Shown in pieces: positions 39,828 through 50,812 of a DNA stretch of 64,000 bases; the stretch's first letter is position 1, and every line of letters starts with the position of its first letter. Below the pieces are notes generated by a model that saw nothing but the letters and a program-made list of their open reading frames with translations, was not told the origin of the DNA and did no database searches. The translations under genes were made by a program, and so were the position numbers. This stretch comes from Spiroplasma kunkelii CR2-3x (lineage in GTDB: Bacteria > Bacillota_I > Bacilli_A > Mycoplasmatales > Mycoplasmataceae): assembly GCF_001274875.1 (NCBI RefSeq), contig NZ_CP010899.1, forward strand, positions 186,001 to 250,000. Reading direction: 5' to 3'.

Positions 39828-40838
39828 ATGAATGATTTAACCAAAAAATCAGTTGAAGAATTGAAAAAACTGGAAGAAGAATCACGTGCTGAATTATTTG
39901 CGTTACGATTCCAATCAGCAATGGGGAATTTAGAAAAACCACATAGCATTGGGGAATTAAAAAAACAAATTGCTCGCATTTTAACAATCTTATCTGCTCA
40001 TAAAAATGCTGGGGAAAACACCGCAATTAATGTTAAAGTTAATTTAAATGAAACATATGCGAAAATTGAAAAAGAATCACAAGCATTTGCAAAACAACGC
40101 AAGGCAAAAATTGAGCAAATGATGGCTGAGCAACAAGCTGCTAAAGAAGAAATGCCAGGTTTAATGGATTTACCATTAAATGACGCAATGGACTTAACAG
40201 AAGAAGCTGTTGTTTCAACAACAGGAGGAGCAAATGTTCTTGATGAACAAAAAACACGAGTTGCGGCAAAGAAACCAGCCGGTGGGAAAGAATCTCATAA
40301 GAAAAAAGTTGTTGGAGAAGAAAAACCGACAATTGGAAAAGCAGCTACAGCAGTTGTGAAAAAACTTTCAGTGAATAAAAAAGATGTTATACAAGAAACT
40401 AAAACTGATAAAGATGCAACATTAAAAACTTTAATTAAAGAAAAAGCTGCGGCAAAGAAACCAACAGCAAAAAGTAAAACAACACCAAGCGACAAAACAA
40501 CAGTAACTGTTAAATCAGTTACTCCGGCTAAAGCAGACATTGAAGTACCAAAAGGAACAAAAAAAGCAGAGCCAACTAAGACAACTAAAAAAACAACTGA
40601 ACTTAATGCAAAAGAAAAATTAGCAGCAATTAAAAGTTCTGTTGCGATGGGTGGCACTGCAAAAGGGCGTGGTTCAGGAGTTAAAATTGATTTAGAATTA
40701 AAAACAAAAGACCCTAACGCAAAAGAATATACTTATGGTTCAAATTGAAAAGAAAATCATGATAAAATCTTATCCGCTGGTAAAACAACAAAAAAAGCCG
40801 ATGACAAAACAATTAAGAAAGGGACAGGTAAAAAATAA
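39828..40838 (+). CDS. rpmC: 50S ribosomal protein L29 with long basic C-terminal extension
   Basis: Residues 1-66 are a normal L29 ([20 protein letters not shown] through [16 protein letters not shown]). Another 270 residues follow: a helical charged part ([20 protein letters not shown]) and a very long Lys/Ala/Thr-rich low-complexity tail ([20 protein letters not shown] and similar), ending with a basic segment. Total 336 residues against about 65 for usual L29. One TGA Trp near the end. Extended L29 is known in Mollicutes such as Mycoplasma pneumoniae. The tail may protrude at the tunnel exit. The stop overlaps rpsQ. Confidence 0.95.
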
Positions 40839-41095
40839 TGGAAAGAAATAGTCGTAAAGTCTTACAAGGACGTGTTATTTCAGATAAAGCTGAAAAAACA
40901 ATTACTGTTTTAGTTGAAACATATAAAAATCACCCCTTATATAAAAAACGTGTAAAGTATTCAAAAAAATATTTAGCACATGATGAACAAAATCAAGCCC
41001 ACATTGGAGATAAAGTAAGCATTATGGAAACGCGTCCTTTATCAAAAAATAAACACTTTCGTCTAATTCAAGTTATTGAAAAAGCAATTGGTTAG
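40838..41095 (+). CDS. rpsQ: 30S ribosomal protein S17
   Basis: 85 residues: [39 protein letters not shown] and [20 protein letters not shown]. Typical OB-fold S17. Start overlaps the rpmC stop as TAATG, so its expression depends on translation through the long L29 tail. Confidence 0.96.
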   Translation: MERNSRKVLQGRVISDKAEKTITVLVETYKNHPLYKKRVKYSKKYLAHDEQNQAHIGDKVSIMETRPLSKNKHFRLIQVIEKAIG

Positions 41096-41116
41096 TAAGA
41101 AGAGGATAATAAAAAA

Positions 41117-41485
41117 ATGATCCAACAAGAATCAAGATTAAAAGTTGCTGATAACTCTGGGGCAAAAGAAGTGTTAGTAATTAAAAATTTGGGTGGTTCA
41201 TGACGAAAGTTTACTAATATTGGGGATATCGTTGTATGTACAATTAAAAGAGCAACCCCTGGTGGAATTGTCAAAAAAGGACAAGTTGTTAAAGCGGTTA
41301 TCGTGCGTACTAGACGTGGTTTAAAACGAAGTGATGGAACACAAATTCAATTTTCAGAAAATGCTGTAGTATTAATTAAAGATGATAAAAACCCACGTGG
41401 AACACGGATTTTTGGGTCAATCGCCCGGGAAGTTAAAGATGCTGGTTTTGTAAAAATTGCATCATTAGCACCAGAAGTATTATAG
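41117..41485 (+). CDS. rplN: 50S ribosomal protein L14
   Basis: 122 residues: [58 protein letters not shown]. One TGA Trp (GGSWRKFTN) splits the frame under the standard code. GAGGATAAT ribosome site. Contacts S12 side of the 30S subunit in bridge B8. Confidence 0.97.
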
Positions 41486-41495
41486 GAGGCTATTT

Positions 41496-41816
41496 ATGAA
41501 TAAAGTTAAATTTAAAAAAGGTGATTTAGTGAAAGTTATAGCCGGAAAACATAAAGGAACAGAAGGTCCAATCATTCGTGTCTTACGTGAAAAAAGTCGT
41601 GTGGTAATTGAAGGAATTACAAATATTAAACATGTTAAACCTTCACAAGATAACACTGAAGGAGGAATTCAACAAGTTCCCGCTTCAGTTCATATTTCAA
41701 ATGTTGCATTAATTGATCCAAAAAATAAAAAAGAAATTACTAAAATTAGTTATCAAATTGCTGATAATGGTAAAAAAGTTCGTATTGCTCGTAAATCAAA
41801 AGCGCATTTAGCGTAG
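41496..41816 (+). CDS. rplX: 50S ribosomal protein L24
   Basis: 106 residues with KOW domain (KGDLVKVIAGKHKGTEGPII), and KPSQDNTEGGIQQVPASVHI. AGGAGGC ribosome site 9 bases after rplN. Acts early in 50S assembly. Confidence 0.96.
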   Translation: MNKVKFKKGDLVKVIAGKHKGTEGPIIRVLREKSRVVIEGITNIKHVKPSQDNTEGGIQQVPASVHISNVALIDPKNKKEITKISYQIADNGKKVRIARKSKAHLA

Positions 41817-41835
41817 AAAGGAATAATGATTAATA

Positions 41836-42378
41836 ATGAATGTTAATTTAGAAAAAAAATATAAGAATACAATTGTTAAAGAATTATTCAAAGAGCAACG
41901 TTTTCAATCAATAATGCAAGTTCCTGTTGTTAAAAAAATTGTTGTTAACATGGGAGCTGGGGATGCAACACAAAATAGTAAAGTAATTGAAGATATTACA
42001 AATGAATTAGCATTAATAACTGGGTTACGACCAGTTGTTACCAAAGCTAAAGATTCAATTGCTTCCTTTAAATTACGTGAAGGAATGCCAATTGGAGCAA
42101 AAGTTACTTTACGTGGAAAAAAAATGTATCAGTTTTTAGATAAACTAATCAACATTGCTTTACCACGAGTAAGAGATTTCCGTGGGCTTAATAAAGATGC
42201 CTTTGATGGGCGTGGAAATTATACCTTAGGAATTAAAGAACAAATTATTTTCCCTGAAATTGACTATGATAAAGTTAAAAGAGTACGGGGAATGGATATT
42301 ACAATTGTCACAAGTGCAACAAATGATGCTGATGCTCGAGCATTATTAAGAAAAATGGGAATGCCATTTAAAAAATAG
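41836..42378 (+). CDS. rplE: 50S ribosomal protein L5
   Basis: 180 residues: [80 protein letters not shown]. Binds 5S rRNA. No TGA. AGAAAGGAATAATG upstream. Confidence 0.97.
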
Positions 42379-42391
42379 GAGGAAAGAAGAT

Positions 42392-42580
42392 ATGGCCAAA
42401 AAATCATTAAAAGTTAAACAACAATGCCATCCAAAATTCAAGGTAAGAGGTTATACTCGATGTGGAAACAACTGTGGACGACCTCATGCTGTGTTACGTA
42501 AATTTGATTTATGTCGTTTATGCTTTAGAAATTTAGCAAGTAAAGGACAAATTCCTGGGGTTAGAAAAGCTTCATGATAG
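42392..42580 (+). CDS. rpsZ: 30S ribosomal protein S14 type Z
   Basis: 62 residues: a zinc-binding S14 with [20 protein letters not shown] and CRLCF. The last codon before TAG is TGA, giving the canonical end KASW. GGAGGAAAG ribosome site. Two CxxC-type pairs confirm the zinc form found in low-GC bacteria. Confidence 0.95.
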
Positions 42581-42599
42581 AAAGAGAGACTAATTAATT

Positions 42600-42989
42600 A
42601 TGATGATTGATACAATCGCTGATATGTTAACAAGAATTCGCAATGCTAATCAACGTTTACACAAAAGTGTAAAAATGCCGTCAAGTAAAATGAAAGTAAG
42701 AATTGCTGAAATTTTGAAAAAAGAAGGCTATGTCGAAGACTTTAAAGTATCAGGAGATATTAAAAAAGACTTAACGTTAACTTTAAAGTATAAAGGTAAA
42801 ACAAAAGTTATTTCAGGATTAAAACGAATCTCAAAACCAGGTTTAAGAGTTTATGTAACCGTTGAAGAAGTACCTCAAGTTTTAAATGGAATGGGAATTG
42901 CAATTATTTCAACAAACCAAGGAATTATGACAGACAAAGCAGCAAAAAAAGCTCACTTAGGTGGGGAAGTTATTGCTTATGTGTGATAG
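42600..42989 (+). CDS. rpsH: 30S ribosomal protein S8
   Basis: 129 residues: [36 protein letters not shown], and ending GGEVIAYVW where the last codon is TGA before TAG. Binds the central domain of 16S rRNA and represses its own operon in other bacteria. Two ATGs in a row; either could be the start. Confidence 0.96.
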
Positions 42990-43013
42990 AAATATTTAAA
43001 GGAGAGCAAAACA

Positions 43014-43553
43014 ATGTCTCGAATTGGTAATAGAGAGTTAAAAATTCCAGTTGGTGTTGAAGTAACAATTCAACCAAATAATGTTATTGTAAAAAGCGCA
43101 AAAGGACAATTAGAACAAGCAATTCCAAGTGTTATTACTGTTGCCGCCAAAGAAGGTGTTGTGACAACAACTAGAGCAAATGATGTGAAACATAGTAAGC
43201 AATTACATGGCACAATTAATTCTTTAATTCAAGGAATGTTAGAAGGTGTCAGCAAAGGTTTCAAAAAAGAATTAGAAATTAATGGAGTAGGGTATCGTGC
43301 GGCGTTAGCTGGTAATAAGTTAACATTAAGTTTAGGATATTCTCATCCAATTGAATATAAAATTCCGCAAGGAATTACAATTACACTTCCAAAACCAACA
43401 CAAATTATTGTAGAAGGAATTTCAAAAAAATTAGTTGGGGAAGTAGCTGCAAACATCAGAAATTATCGTAAGCCAGAACCTTATAAAGGTAAAGGAATTA
43501 AATACAAAAACAAACACATTATCCGTAAAGAAGGAAAATCTGCTGGTAAATAG
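43014..43553 (+). CDS. rplF: 50S ribosomal protein L6
   Basis: 179 residues: [29 protein letters not shown]-like and [43 protein letters not shown]-type end and [13 protein letters not shown]. Two repeated RNA-binding domains. AAAGGAGAG ribosome site. Confidence 0.96.
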   Translation: MSRIGNRELKIPVGVEVTIQPNNVIVKSAKGQLEQAIPSVITVAAKEGVVTTTRANDVKHSKQLHGTINSLIQGMLEGVSKGFKKELEINGVGYRAALAGNKLTLSLGYSHPIEYKIPQGITITLPKPTQIIVEGISKKLVGEVAANIRNYRKPEPYKGKGIKYKNKHIIRKEGKSAGK

Positions 43554-43574
43554 CAGAAGAAAGGAATATCAACA

Positions 43575-43940
43575 ATGGCAAATTTACAAAGTAAAAGTAG
43601 TAGTGCAAAACGAAAAAGAAGACATTTTCGTGTTCGTGCCAAAATTAATGGTACAACATCTGTTCCTCGTTTAAATGTGTTTAAATCAAATGGGCATTTT
43701 TATGCTCAATTAATTGATGATGTGAAACAAAAAACAATTGTTGCAGCCTCAACATTAAAAATGACTGGTTTAAAATCAACAAGCAATATTGCAGCGGCAG
43801 AAAAAGTTGGCGATGAAATTGCAAAAAAAGCACTTGATAAAAAAGTTACAACGGTAGTATTTGATCGTGGTGGATATTTATACCATGGCAAAGTAAAAGC
43901 ATTTGCAGAGGCTGCTCGTAAAGCAGGACTTAAATTTTAA
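43575..43940 (+). CDS. rplR: 50S ribosomal protein L18
   Basis: 121 residues: [40 protein letters not shown], and [20 protein letters not shown]. Binds 5S rRNA together with L5. AGAAAGGAATATC upstream. Confidence 0.96.
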   Translation: MANLQSKSSSAKRKRRHFRVRAKINGTTSVPRLNVFKSNGHFYAQLIDDVKQKTIVAASTLKMTGLKSTSNIAAAEKVGDEIAKKALDKKVTTVVFDRGGYLYHGKVKAFAEAARKAGLKF

Positions 43941-43958
43941 AAGGAGCAATAAGAAGAT

Positions 43959-44573
43959 ATGGCAGAGAATAAAACAGATTTAAAACCAAATACAGGAAAC
44001 TTAGATCAACCAGCAGCAAAAAAAGAAGGACCACAACATAATTTTCGGCAAGGTAATCAACGTTTTGAACGTAATAATGATCGTCGTGGTGATGAAAATA
44101 TGTTTGAAGAAAAAGTTGTAACAATTCGTCGGGTTACTAAAGTAACAAAAGGAGGACGTCATTTCCGCTTTGCGGCAGTTGTTGTGATTGGTGATAAAAA
44201 AGGTCGCGTTGGTTTTGGGACTGGAAAAGCAAACGAAGTTCCTGATGCAATCAAAAAAGCAATTAAAGAGGCAAAAAAACAATTAGTAAAAGTACCACTA
44301 TTGGGAACAACTGTTCCACATGAAGTTATTGGTTATTTTGGAGCAGGAAAAGTATTAATTAAACCAGCTCGCAAAGGGACAGGAGTTATTGCTGGAGGAC
44401 CAGCCCGAGCTGTGATTGAATTAGCAGGTTTAGCAGATGTTTATACAAAATCATTAGGATCAAATACCCCAATTAATATGATTCGTGCAACATTAGATGG
44501 TTTAAGTAATTTACGAACAATTGATCAAATTGCAAAATTACGTGGTAAAACCGTAGAAGAGTTACAAGGATAA
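43959..44573 (+). CDS. rpsE: 30S ribosomal protein S5 with N-terminal extension
   Basis: 204 residues. About 45 polar, charged residues ([20 protein letters not shown] and on) precede the S5 core that starts near [20 protein letters not shown]. Conserved [18 protein letters not shown] and [20 protein letters not shown] follow. AAAGGAGC ribosome site. S5 affects decoding accuracy. Confidence 0.96.
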   Translation: MAENKTDLKPNTGNLDQPAAKKEGPQHNFRQGNQRFERNNDRRGDENMFEEKVVTIRRVTKVTKGGRHFRFAAVVVIGDKKGRVGFGTGKANEVPDAIKKAIKEAKKQLVKVPLLGTTVPHEVIGYFGAGKVLIKPARKGTGVIAGGPARAVIELAGLADVYTKSLGSNTPINMIRATLDGLSNLRTIDQIAKLRGKTVEELQG

Positions 44574-44585
44574 GAGGACATAACA

Positions 44586-45023
44586 ATGAAATTAAACGGA
44601 TTACAATATACTGATGGAGCCCGTCATAGTAAAAAACGACTAGGACGAGGAACTTCATCAGGATTAGGAAAAACAGCTGGTAAAGGACATAAAGGGCAAA
44701 ATGCTCGCACCGGTGGTGGTGTTAGACCTGGATTTGAAGGGGGACAAACTCCTATATTCCGTCGTTTACCAAAGGTTGGTTTTACTAATTTAACAACCAA
44801 AAAATATGTCTTATTAAACTTAAGTGATTTGGAAAAATTAGGATTGAATGAAATTAACCATCAAACATTAGTTGCCAAAAAAGTGCTAAAAAATGAAAAA
44901 GAATTAATTAAAATCTTAGGTAATGGTACAATATCTAAGAGTGTTAATGTTAAAGTTAACAAAGTTTCGCAAACTGCAAAAACAGCAATTGAAAAAGCTG
45001 GAGGAAAAGTGGAGGTAATATAG
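44586..45023 (+). CDS. rplO: 50S ribosomal protein L15
   Basis: 145 residues: [40 protein letters not shown], and VEVI at the end. The Gly/Arg/Lys-rich N-terminus penetrates the 50S core. The TAG stop overlaps the GTG start of secY (TAGTG). Confidence 0.96.
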
Positions 45024-46450
45024 TGAAAACTAAAGCGAAAAAAAGAAAAATGACTCGCCATAATCGCGAGGTTGACATTGTTAAATCATCAAACTTTTTT
45101 GTTAAAAATAAAGATTTGATTAAACGAATTTGTTTTACTTTATTAATTTTAGTTTTAATTCGTTTATGTAGTTATTTAACAGTCCCAGGCGTAAAAATTT
45201 CATCTAACTTTCAAGATTTATCAAACAATGATCAGTTCTTTAGTTTGATTTCAATGTTAGGAGGAGGAACGCTTGGAAAGTTTTCAATTTTAGCTTTAGG
45301 AGTATCACCATATATTACTGCTTCAATTATTGTACAGTTATTATCAACTGATGTAATTCCGCCTTTATCACGCTGAGCTAAAAGTGGAGAACGTGGGCGG
45401 AAAAAATTAGATCGCTTAACAAAGTGATTAACAATTCCATTTGCAATTATGCAAGGAATTGCGACAATTTTTACTATGGCAAACCAAGGCATTATTTCTC
45501 CAAAATGAGATTCATCTGATTTTGGAACGGGAAGTCCAATCTTTTATTATACATTAGTTCCAACCGCCTTAATTGCAGGAACAATGTTAATGCTTTGATT
45601 AGCAGATCAAATGACAATTAGAGGGATTGGTAATGGGGTCTCATTAATTATTTTTGCCGGAATTATTGCGCAATTACCAAATAATTTACAAACAACTTTT
45701 AAATTCTGAATTTCAGGACAAGAAGACATTAACTTATTATTTGATGGAATTTTAAAATTCTTAGTGTATGTTGTAATGTTCTTATTAGTGGTTTTATTTG
45801 TTGTAATGTTAAATGAATCAGAACGGAAATTGCCAATTCAGCAAACAGGAAGTGGTTTTGTAACTGGAAATGAAGAAACCCGTCCCTTCTTACCATTAAA
45901 AATTAATTCCGCTGGAGTTATTCCCGTAATTTTTGCCTCAGCATTAATTTCAGCCCCAATTACTGTTGCACAGATTATTAGTGTAAGTAATCCAAATAAT
46001 GGTTTTGTGGAATTTACCAATAATTATTTATCGTTTAGTACATGACCAGGAATTATTATTTATGCGATTTTAACAATTTTATTTACTTTCTTATATTCAC
46101 AAGTACAAATGAATCCTGAAAAAATTGCTGAGAATTTTCAAAAGGCCGGAACTTTTATTCCTGGTGTTCGCCCTGGGAAAGAAACTGAAAAATACATTAA
46201 GGGAACAATTAACCGTTTAAGTATTTTAGGGTCAGTATTTTTGGCTGCAATTGCAATTTTACCTTATGTAATTAGTAAATTAACAGCTTTACCAAGTGCA
46301 TTAGCAATTGGAGGAACAGGATTAATTATTATGGTATCAGTCGCATTAGAAACAATGCGTCAAGTTAAAGGACGAATTACGCAACAAGCATTTATTGATA
46401 AAAAGTCGCAACAATTAACGGATGATACTAAAGATTCATATTTATGATAG
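45023..46450 (+). CDS. secY: Preprotein translocase subunit SecY
   Basis: 475 residues with ten membrane segments; forms the protein-conducting channel with SecE. The start is GTG overlapping the rplO stop; the AGGAGGTAAT-like site lies just upstream. Six or more TGA Trp codons break the frame under the standard code. Conserved: LGVSPYITASIIVQLLSTDV, RGIGNGVSLIIFAGIIAQLP, and GRITQQAFIDKK near the C-terminus. TGA precedes TAG at the end, so Trp is the last residue. Confidence 0.96.
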
Positions 46451-46468
46451 AAAGCCAGAGGAAAGTTA

Positions 46469-47107
46469 ATGCGAAATTTTATTTTGTTAGGAGCTCCTGG
46501 TAGTGGAAAAGGAACCCAATCAGACCATTTAGTTAAAAAGTTTGGTTTTACGCATATTTCAACCGGTAATATTATTCGTGATAATACTAAGCAAAATACA
46601 TCATTAGGTATTTTGTGCCAACAGTATGCTGACCAGGGAAAATTAGTTCCTGATGATATTATGATTCAAATGGTTGAAAATCATTTACAAACAGTAACTG
46701 GTGATTTAATTTGAGATGGTTTTCCGCGCACAATTGCGCAAGCAAAAAAATTAGATCAATTATTGCAAAAACTAAATAGTAAGGTTGATCATACATTATA
46801 TTTTGAAATTGATGAAGCAAAGTTAATCGAACGAATTACGGAACGTTTAACTTGTTCAACTTGTGGACGAACATATCATAAAACAGCATTGCCCCCAAAA
46901 GTGTCATGAGTTTGTGATGATGATCAAACGCCATTAGTACAACGTAAAGATGATAATGAAGAAAAAATTAAAATTAGATTAGCGGCATATCATGCTGATA
47001 CTGCACCGCTAATTGAATATTATTTAAATCAGCAAGTATTAACCGTTATTGATGCTGATATGGAAGGAAATGCTGTCTGAGACCAAATTATGGCAGTTTT
47101 AAAATAA
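46469..47107 (+). CDS. adk: Adenylate kinase
   Basis: Converts AMP and ATP to two ADP. 212 residues: P-loop [46 protein letters not shown], and a zinc-type LID with CSTCGRTYH and VCDDD (Cys-Cys-Cys-Asp pattern). Three TGA Trp codons. It lies between secY and infA, whereas map, which often follows adk, is after rplQ. Confidence 0.96.
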
Positions 47108-47133
47108 CGGAGATTGGAGGTAATAGATATAAA

Positions 47134-47352
47134 ATGGCCAAAACTGATTTATTAGAAGTACAAGGAACAATTTTAGAAGTATTACCAAATACAATGTTTA
47201 AGGTGCAATTAAAAAATGGTGCAACTATTTTAGCTCACGTTTCGGGTAAAATTCGGATGAATTACATTCGCATTTTACCCGGCGATACAGTAGTTGTTGA
47301 AATGTCACCTTATGACTTAGAACGTGGGCGTATTGTTTTTAGACATAAATAA
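47134..47352 (+). CDS. infA: Translation initiation factor IF-1
   Basis: 72 residues, typical length: [60 protein letters not shown]. Single OB fold that occupies the ribosomal A site during initiation. GGAGGTAA ribosome site. Confidence 0.96.
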   Translation: MAKTDLLEVQGTILEVLPNTMFKVQLKNGATILAHVSGKIRMNYIRILPGDTVVVEMSPYDLERGRIVFRHK

Positions 47353-47389
47353 ACAAAATAACAAAAATTTTGGTAAAGGAGAATACACG

Positions 47390-47503
47390 ATGAAAGTAAG
47401 ATCATCAGTTAAAAAAATCTGCGACAAATGTCGTGTAATTAAAAGAAAAAAGCGTGTGATGATAATTTGTTCACAGCCAAAACATAAACAACGACAAGGT
47501 TAA
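47390..47503 (+). CDS. rpmJ: 50S ribosomal protein L36
   Basis: 37 residues: [20 protein letters not shown], then [18 protein letters not shown]. Zinc site CxxC...C...H is intact. AAAGGAGAA ribosome site. Too short for simple gene scans but fully canonical. Confidence 0.95.
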   Translation: MKVRSSVKKICDKCRVIKRKKRVMIICSQPKHKQRQG

Positions 47504-47520
47504 AAAGGGAGGAAAAGAAT

Positions 47521-47886
47521 ATGGCACGTATTGGCGGAGTAGATATTCCAAATGATAAGCGCGTAGTAATTGCATTAACATATATTTATGGAATTGGAAA
47601 ACCACAATCACAACAAATTTTAAAAGAAGCAAAAATATCAGAAGATATTCGTGTGAAAGATTTATCAGAAGATGAATTAACAACAATTAGAAATGAAATT
47701 GCCAAATTAAAAACCGAAGGAGACTTACGACGTGAAGTTGCCTTGAATATTAAACGTTTAATGGAAATTGGAAGTTATCGTGGAATGCGTCATCGTAAAA
47801 GTTTGCCAACACGCGGACAGTCGTCAAAGCAAAATGCACGAACAGTTAAAGGACCACGTAAAACAGTTGCTAATAAGAAAAAATAG
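47521..47886 (+). CDS. rpsM: 30S ribosomal protein S13
   Basis: 121 residues: [79 protein letters not shown] ribosome site. Contacts the 50S subunit in bridge B1. Confidence 0.96.
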   Translation: MARIGGVDIPNDKRVVIALTYIYGIGKPQSQQILKEAKISEDIRVKDLSEDELTTIRNEIAKLKTEGDLRREVALNIKRLMEIGSYRGMRHRKSLPTRGQSSKQNARTVKGPRKTVANKKK

Positions 47887-47904
47887 TAGATAAGGAGAAC
47901 AATT

Positions 47905-48294
47905 ATGGTTGTTAGAAAAAAAACGAATAAGAAAAAAATTAAAAAAAATATCCTAAAAGGAATTGCACATGTTCATTCAACTTTCAATAATACAATTGTT
48001 ACCCTTTCTGATGAAGCGGGTAATGTAATTTCATGAGCATCAGCAGGAGCAATGGGTTTTAAAGGAAGTAAGAAGTCAACTCCTTATGCCGCCCAAATGG
48101 TTGCTGAAGCAGCTGGAAAAGCAAGCCAAGAACACGGAATGAGTAGTGTTCAAGTTGAAGTAAAAGGCCCAGGCCCAGGGCGTGATGCTGCGGTACGGAG
48201 CATTCAAGCAATTGGATTAGAAATCACTTCAATTAAAGATGTAACGCCAATTCCTCACAATGGGGCACGTCCACCAAAAAGACCAAGAGGATAG
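47905..48294 (+). CDS. rpsK: 30S ribosomal protein S11
   Basis: 129 residues; the N-terminal third is joined to the rest by one TGA Trp ([14 protein letters not shown]). Conserved: [20 protein letters not shown] and [27 protein letters not shown] ribosome site. Located in the 30S platform. Confidence 0.96.
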
Positions 48295-48309
48295 GAGAAA
48301 GATTAGGCG

Positions 48310-49263
48310 ATGAAACAATTTATTAGACCAGAATTTAAATTACAAGCAGAAGATAAAGCCAATAATTACGGAAAATTTTTAGTTGAACCGTTAGAACGAG
48401 GATTTGGTGTTACATTAGGAAATGCCATACGTCGAACATTACTATCAGCAACACCAGGAGCCGCTGTTTTTGCTGTTCGAATTAAAGGTTCCTCTCATGA
48501 ATTTACTGCTATTCCCGGTGTTGTTGAACATGTTACAAAAATAATTTTAAATATTAAAAATTTAGTATTAAAAATTAATCAAGATATTATTCCAGATGGA
48601 GAATCAGTAATTTTAAAAGTATTTTCTTCAAAAGAAGGAGAAATTTATGCAAGAGATTTAGTTGTCCCAACTGGAGTAGAAGTTATCAATGGTGATTTAT
48701 TATTAGCAACAATTGCTAAAGGTGGAGAATTAGACTTGGAGCTACATGCTCGTAATTCACGTGGGTATAAATCATTTACAGATAATAAAAAAGAAAAAAA
48801 ATATGCTGATTTAATTGTAATTGATTCAAATTATTGTCCAATTCAGCGTGTGGCATATAATGTTGAACCAACAAAGGTTGGGAAAAATGCTGACTTAGAA
48901 AAATTAGAATTAGAAATTCAAACTGATAGTTCAATTACGCCAGTTAACGCTGTTGCAATGGCAGCAAAAGTTATTACTGAGCATTTAGAATTCTTTGTTA
49001 ACTTGAATGAAGCAATTAAAGCAACCCAAATTATTTCATCTGAAGCAGAAGCGGAAGAAGATGAATTAGATCGTAGCATTGATGAACTAGAGTTTACGCA
49101 ACGTTCACAAAATTGCTTAAAAAGAGCAAAAATTGATACTTTACGTGATTTAGTTTCAAAATCAGAAGATGAAATTCAAGAAATTAGAAACTTAGGGAAA
49201 AAATCATTAACAGAAATTAAAGACAAAGTGGCCCAATTAGGTTTACACTTTCGACGTGATTAA
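48310..49263 (+). CDS. rpoA: RNA polymerase subunit alpha
   Basis: 317 residues with both domains. The N-terminal part has [20 protein letters not shown] and [20 protein letters not shown] for dimerization and assembly. The C-terminal domain (about 245-317) includes [20 protein letters not shown] and [20 protein letters not shown], which bind upstream promoter DNA and regulators. AGGAGAAAG ribosome site. Confidence 0.97.
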   Translation: MKQFIRPEFKLQAEDKANNYGKFLVEPLERGFGVTLGNAIRRTLLSATPGAAVFAVRIKGSSHEFTAIPGVVEHVTKIILNIKNLVLKINQDIIPDGESVILKVFSSKEGEIYARDLVVPTGVEVINGDLLLATIAKGGELDLELHARNSRGYKSFTDNKKEKKYADLIVIDSNYCPIQRVAYNVEPTKVGKNADLEKLELEIQTDSSITPVNAVAMAAKVITEHLEFFVNLNEAIKATQIISSEAEAEEDELDRSIDELEFTQRSQNCLKRAKIDTLRDLVSKSEDEIQEIRNLGKKSLTEIKDKVAQLGLHFRRD

Positions 49264-49278
49264 GAGAGGTGAAAAAGG

Positions 49279-49638
49279 ATGTCATACCAACAAAAAAGAG
49301 GAAAAAATACTGCATGAAGAAATGGCTTAATGCGTAATTTAGCAACCGAATTAATTATTAATGAACGGTTAGAAATAACAGAAACACGCGCCAAAGAATT
49401 ACGCCGTCATGTTGAAAAATTAGTGACACTAGGAAAACGACAAAATTTACATGCTCGTCGTCGTGCTGCTAGTTTTTTACGTGATATTGATGCAAATGAA
49501 AAGGAAACCGCATTACAAAAATTATTTAATGGCATTGCCAAAAAATATAAAATTCGTAATGGTGGTTATATACGCATTTTAAAATTAGATAATCGTAAAG
49601 GAGATAATGCTCCGATGGTGATTATTGAATTAGTATAA
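49279..49638 (+). CDS. rplQ: 50S ribosomal protein L17
   Basis: 119 residues: [20 protein letters not shown] with one TGA Trp, [29 protein letters not shown]. Last gene of the block; a strong terminator follows. Start 49279 gives the canonical N-terminus, 17 codons upstream of the next ATG. Confidence 0.96.
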
Positions 49639-49640
49639 CC

Positions 49641-49676
49641 AAAAAACTAACTGTTGTGTCGTTAGTTTTTTTCTTT
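49641..49676 (+). terminator. Terminator of the ribosomal protein operon
   Basis: AAAAAACTAAC pairs with GTTAGTTTTTT around TGTTGTGTC, then a T-rich tail. Directly after rplQ. Confidence 0.9.
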
Positions 49677-49710
49677 TTATGATAAAATAAAATCTGAAAG
49701 GAATTTAACT

Positions 49711-50454
49711 ATGATTACAATTAAAACAGATAAAGAAATTGAATATATGCGCAAAGCTTGTTTAACATTAAAACAAATTCATCAAGAATTAAAAGCGATG
49801 ATTAAACCAGGAGTAACAGGCGTTATGCTTAATCAACGCGCAGAAGAAATTATTAGAGCAAATAATTGCCAACCAAATTTTAAAGGTTTATATGATTTTC
49901 CCGCTACTATTTGTGTTTCTTTAAATGAAGTTTTAGTGCATGGAATTCCAAATCATACGCCATTTGTGGAAGGTGACCTTGTTTCTGTTGATGCGGGTTG
50001 TTCATATGAAGGTTATAATAGTGATGGCGCTTTTACTGTAATTGTTGGAAAACCGCGCACAACAGAACATGTGAAGTTATTAACTGTCACTGAAACAGCA
50101 CTAGCAAAAGCAATCGCAATTTTAAAACCAGGAGTACGAATTGGTGATATTGGTGAAACAATTCAAACATATGTTGAAGGAGAAGGTTTTTTCATACCAA
50201 CTGAATTTACTGGTCATGGAATTGGGCGTGAATTACATGAAGAACCGATGATTCCTAATGTTGGAACAGGGGGGAAAGGAATGCGCTTACAAGCTGGAAT
50301 GACAATTTGTATTGAACCAATGGTTCAAATTGGTACTAAAGCAATTAAAATGTTAGATGATAATTCAACACCAGTGTCAGCGTTACATTTATGTAGTGCC
50401 CATTTTGAAGATACAATTTTAATTACTCCGACTGGATATGAAGTTTTAACTTAA
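49711..50454 (+). CDS. map: Methionine aminopeptidase
   Basis: Removes the initiator methionine. 247 residues without TGA. Metal ligands appear in VSVDAGCSYEGYNSDGAFTV (two Asp), TGHGIGRELHEEP (His), and ICIEPMVQIGTKA, FEDTILITPTGYEVLT (Glu). GAAAGGAATT ribosome site. It is outside the ribosomal operon, after the terminator, with a short upstream region of its own. Confidence 0.96.
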   Translation: MITIKTDKEIEYMRKACLTLKQIHQELKAMIKPGVTGVMLNQRAEEIIRANNCQPNFKGLYDFPATICVSLNEVLVHGIPNHTPFVEGDLVSVDAGCSYEGYNSDGAFTVIVGKPRTTEHVKLLTVTETALAKAIAILKPGVRIGDIGETIQTYVEGEGFFIPTEFTGHGIGRELHEEPMIPNVGTGGKGMRLQAGMTICIEPMVQIGTKAIKMLDDNSTPVSALHLCSAHFEDTILITPTGYEVLT

Positions 50455-50599
50455 TTATTTTTAAAAATAATAATCTTAAGAAATACTTAATAAAGTATTT
50501 GACTCGTTTTTTAATTTTCTGGTGAATGAATTGAAAAATTGGTAATTATTGTGTACCATAAATGAGTAGGGCTTTATGTTTAACATGAAGGGAGCTATT

Positions 50600-50780
50600 A
50601 TGCGATTTAAACAAATAAATTTAGTTTGAAAAATTAATATTTTTGTCAAACATATTAAAGCTGGAGAAGGAAAACGAAATCCGTTTGATTATGTCTGAGT
50701 TAAAAAAAATGACTCGAGAATTAATTAGAAAACAACGATTAGAAGCAAAAGCAAATAAAAATAATAATTATCAATTTTAA
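50600..50780 (+). pseudogene. Small gene of unknown function with poly-A frameshift
   Basis: MRFKQINLVWKINIFVKHIK through NPFDYVWVKKND stops at TAG (50726-50728). Removing one A of the A8 run at 50703-50710 would join it to MTRELIRKQRLEAKANKNNN and YQF, a 59-residue basic protein. As it stands, 42- and 29-residue overlapping frames exist (50600-50728 and 50691-50780). AAGGGAGC ribosome site. Either decayed or slippage-dependent. Family unknown. Confidence 0.5.
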
Positions 50781-50807
50781 AAAACCATACTAAGAAAGCA
50801 TAGTTTT
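50781..50807. terminator. Possible bidirectional terminator
   Basis: AAAAAACCATAC and GCATAGTTTTTT can pair with G-U wobbles, between the small gene and a - strand remnant. Confidence 0.45.
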
Positions 50808-50812
50808 TTAAA

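Noticed and set aside
40295-40657. A 120-residue - strand frame with apparent signal peptides
   Set aside because: Antisense of the Lys/Ala/Thr-rich L29 tail, which gives hydrophobic-looking complements.
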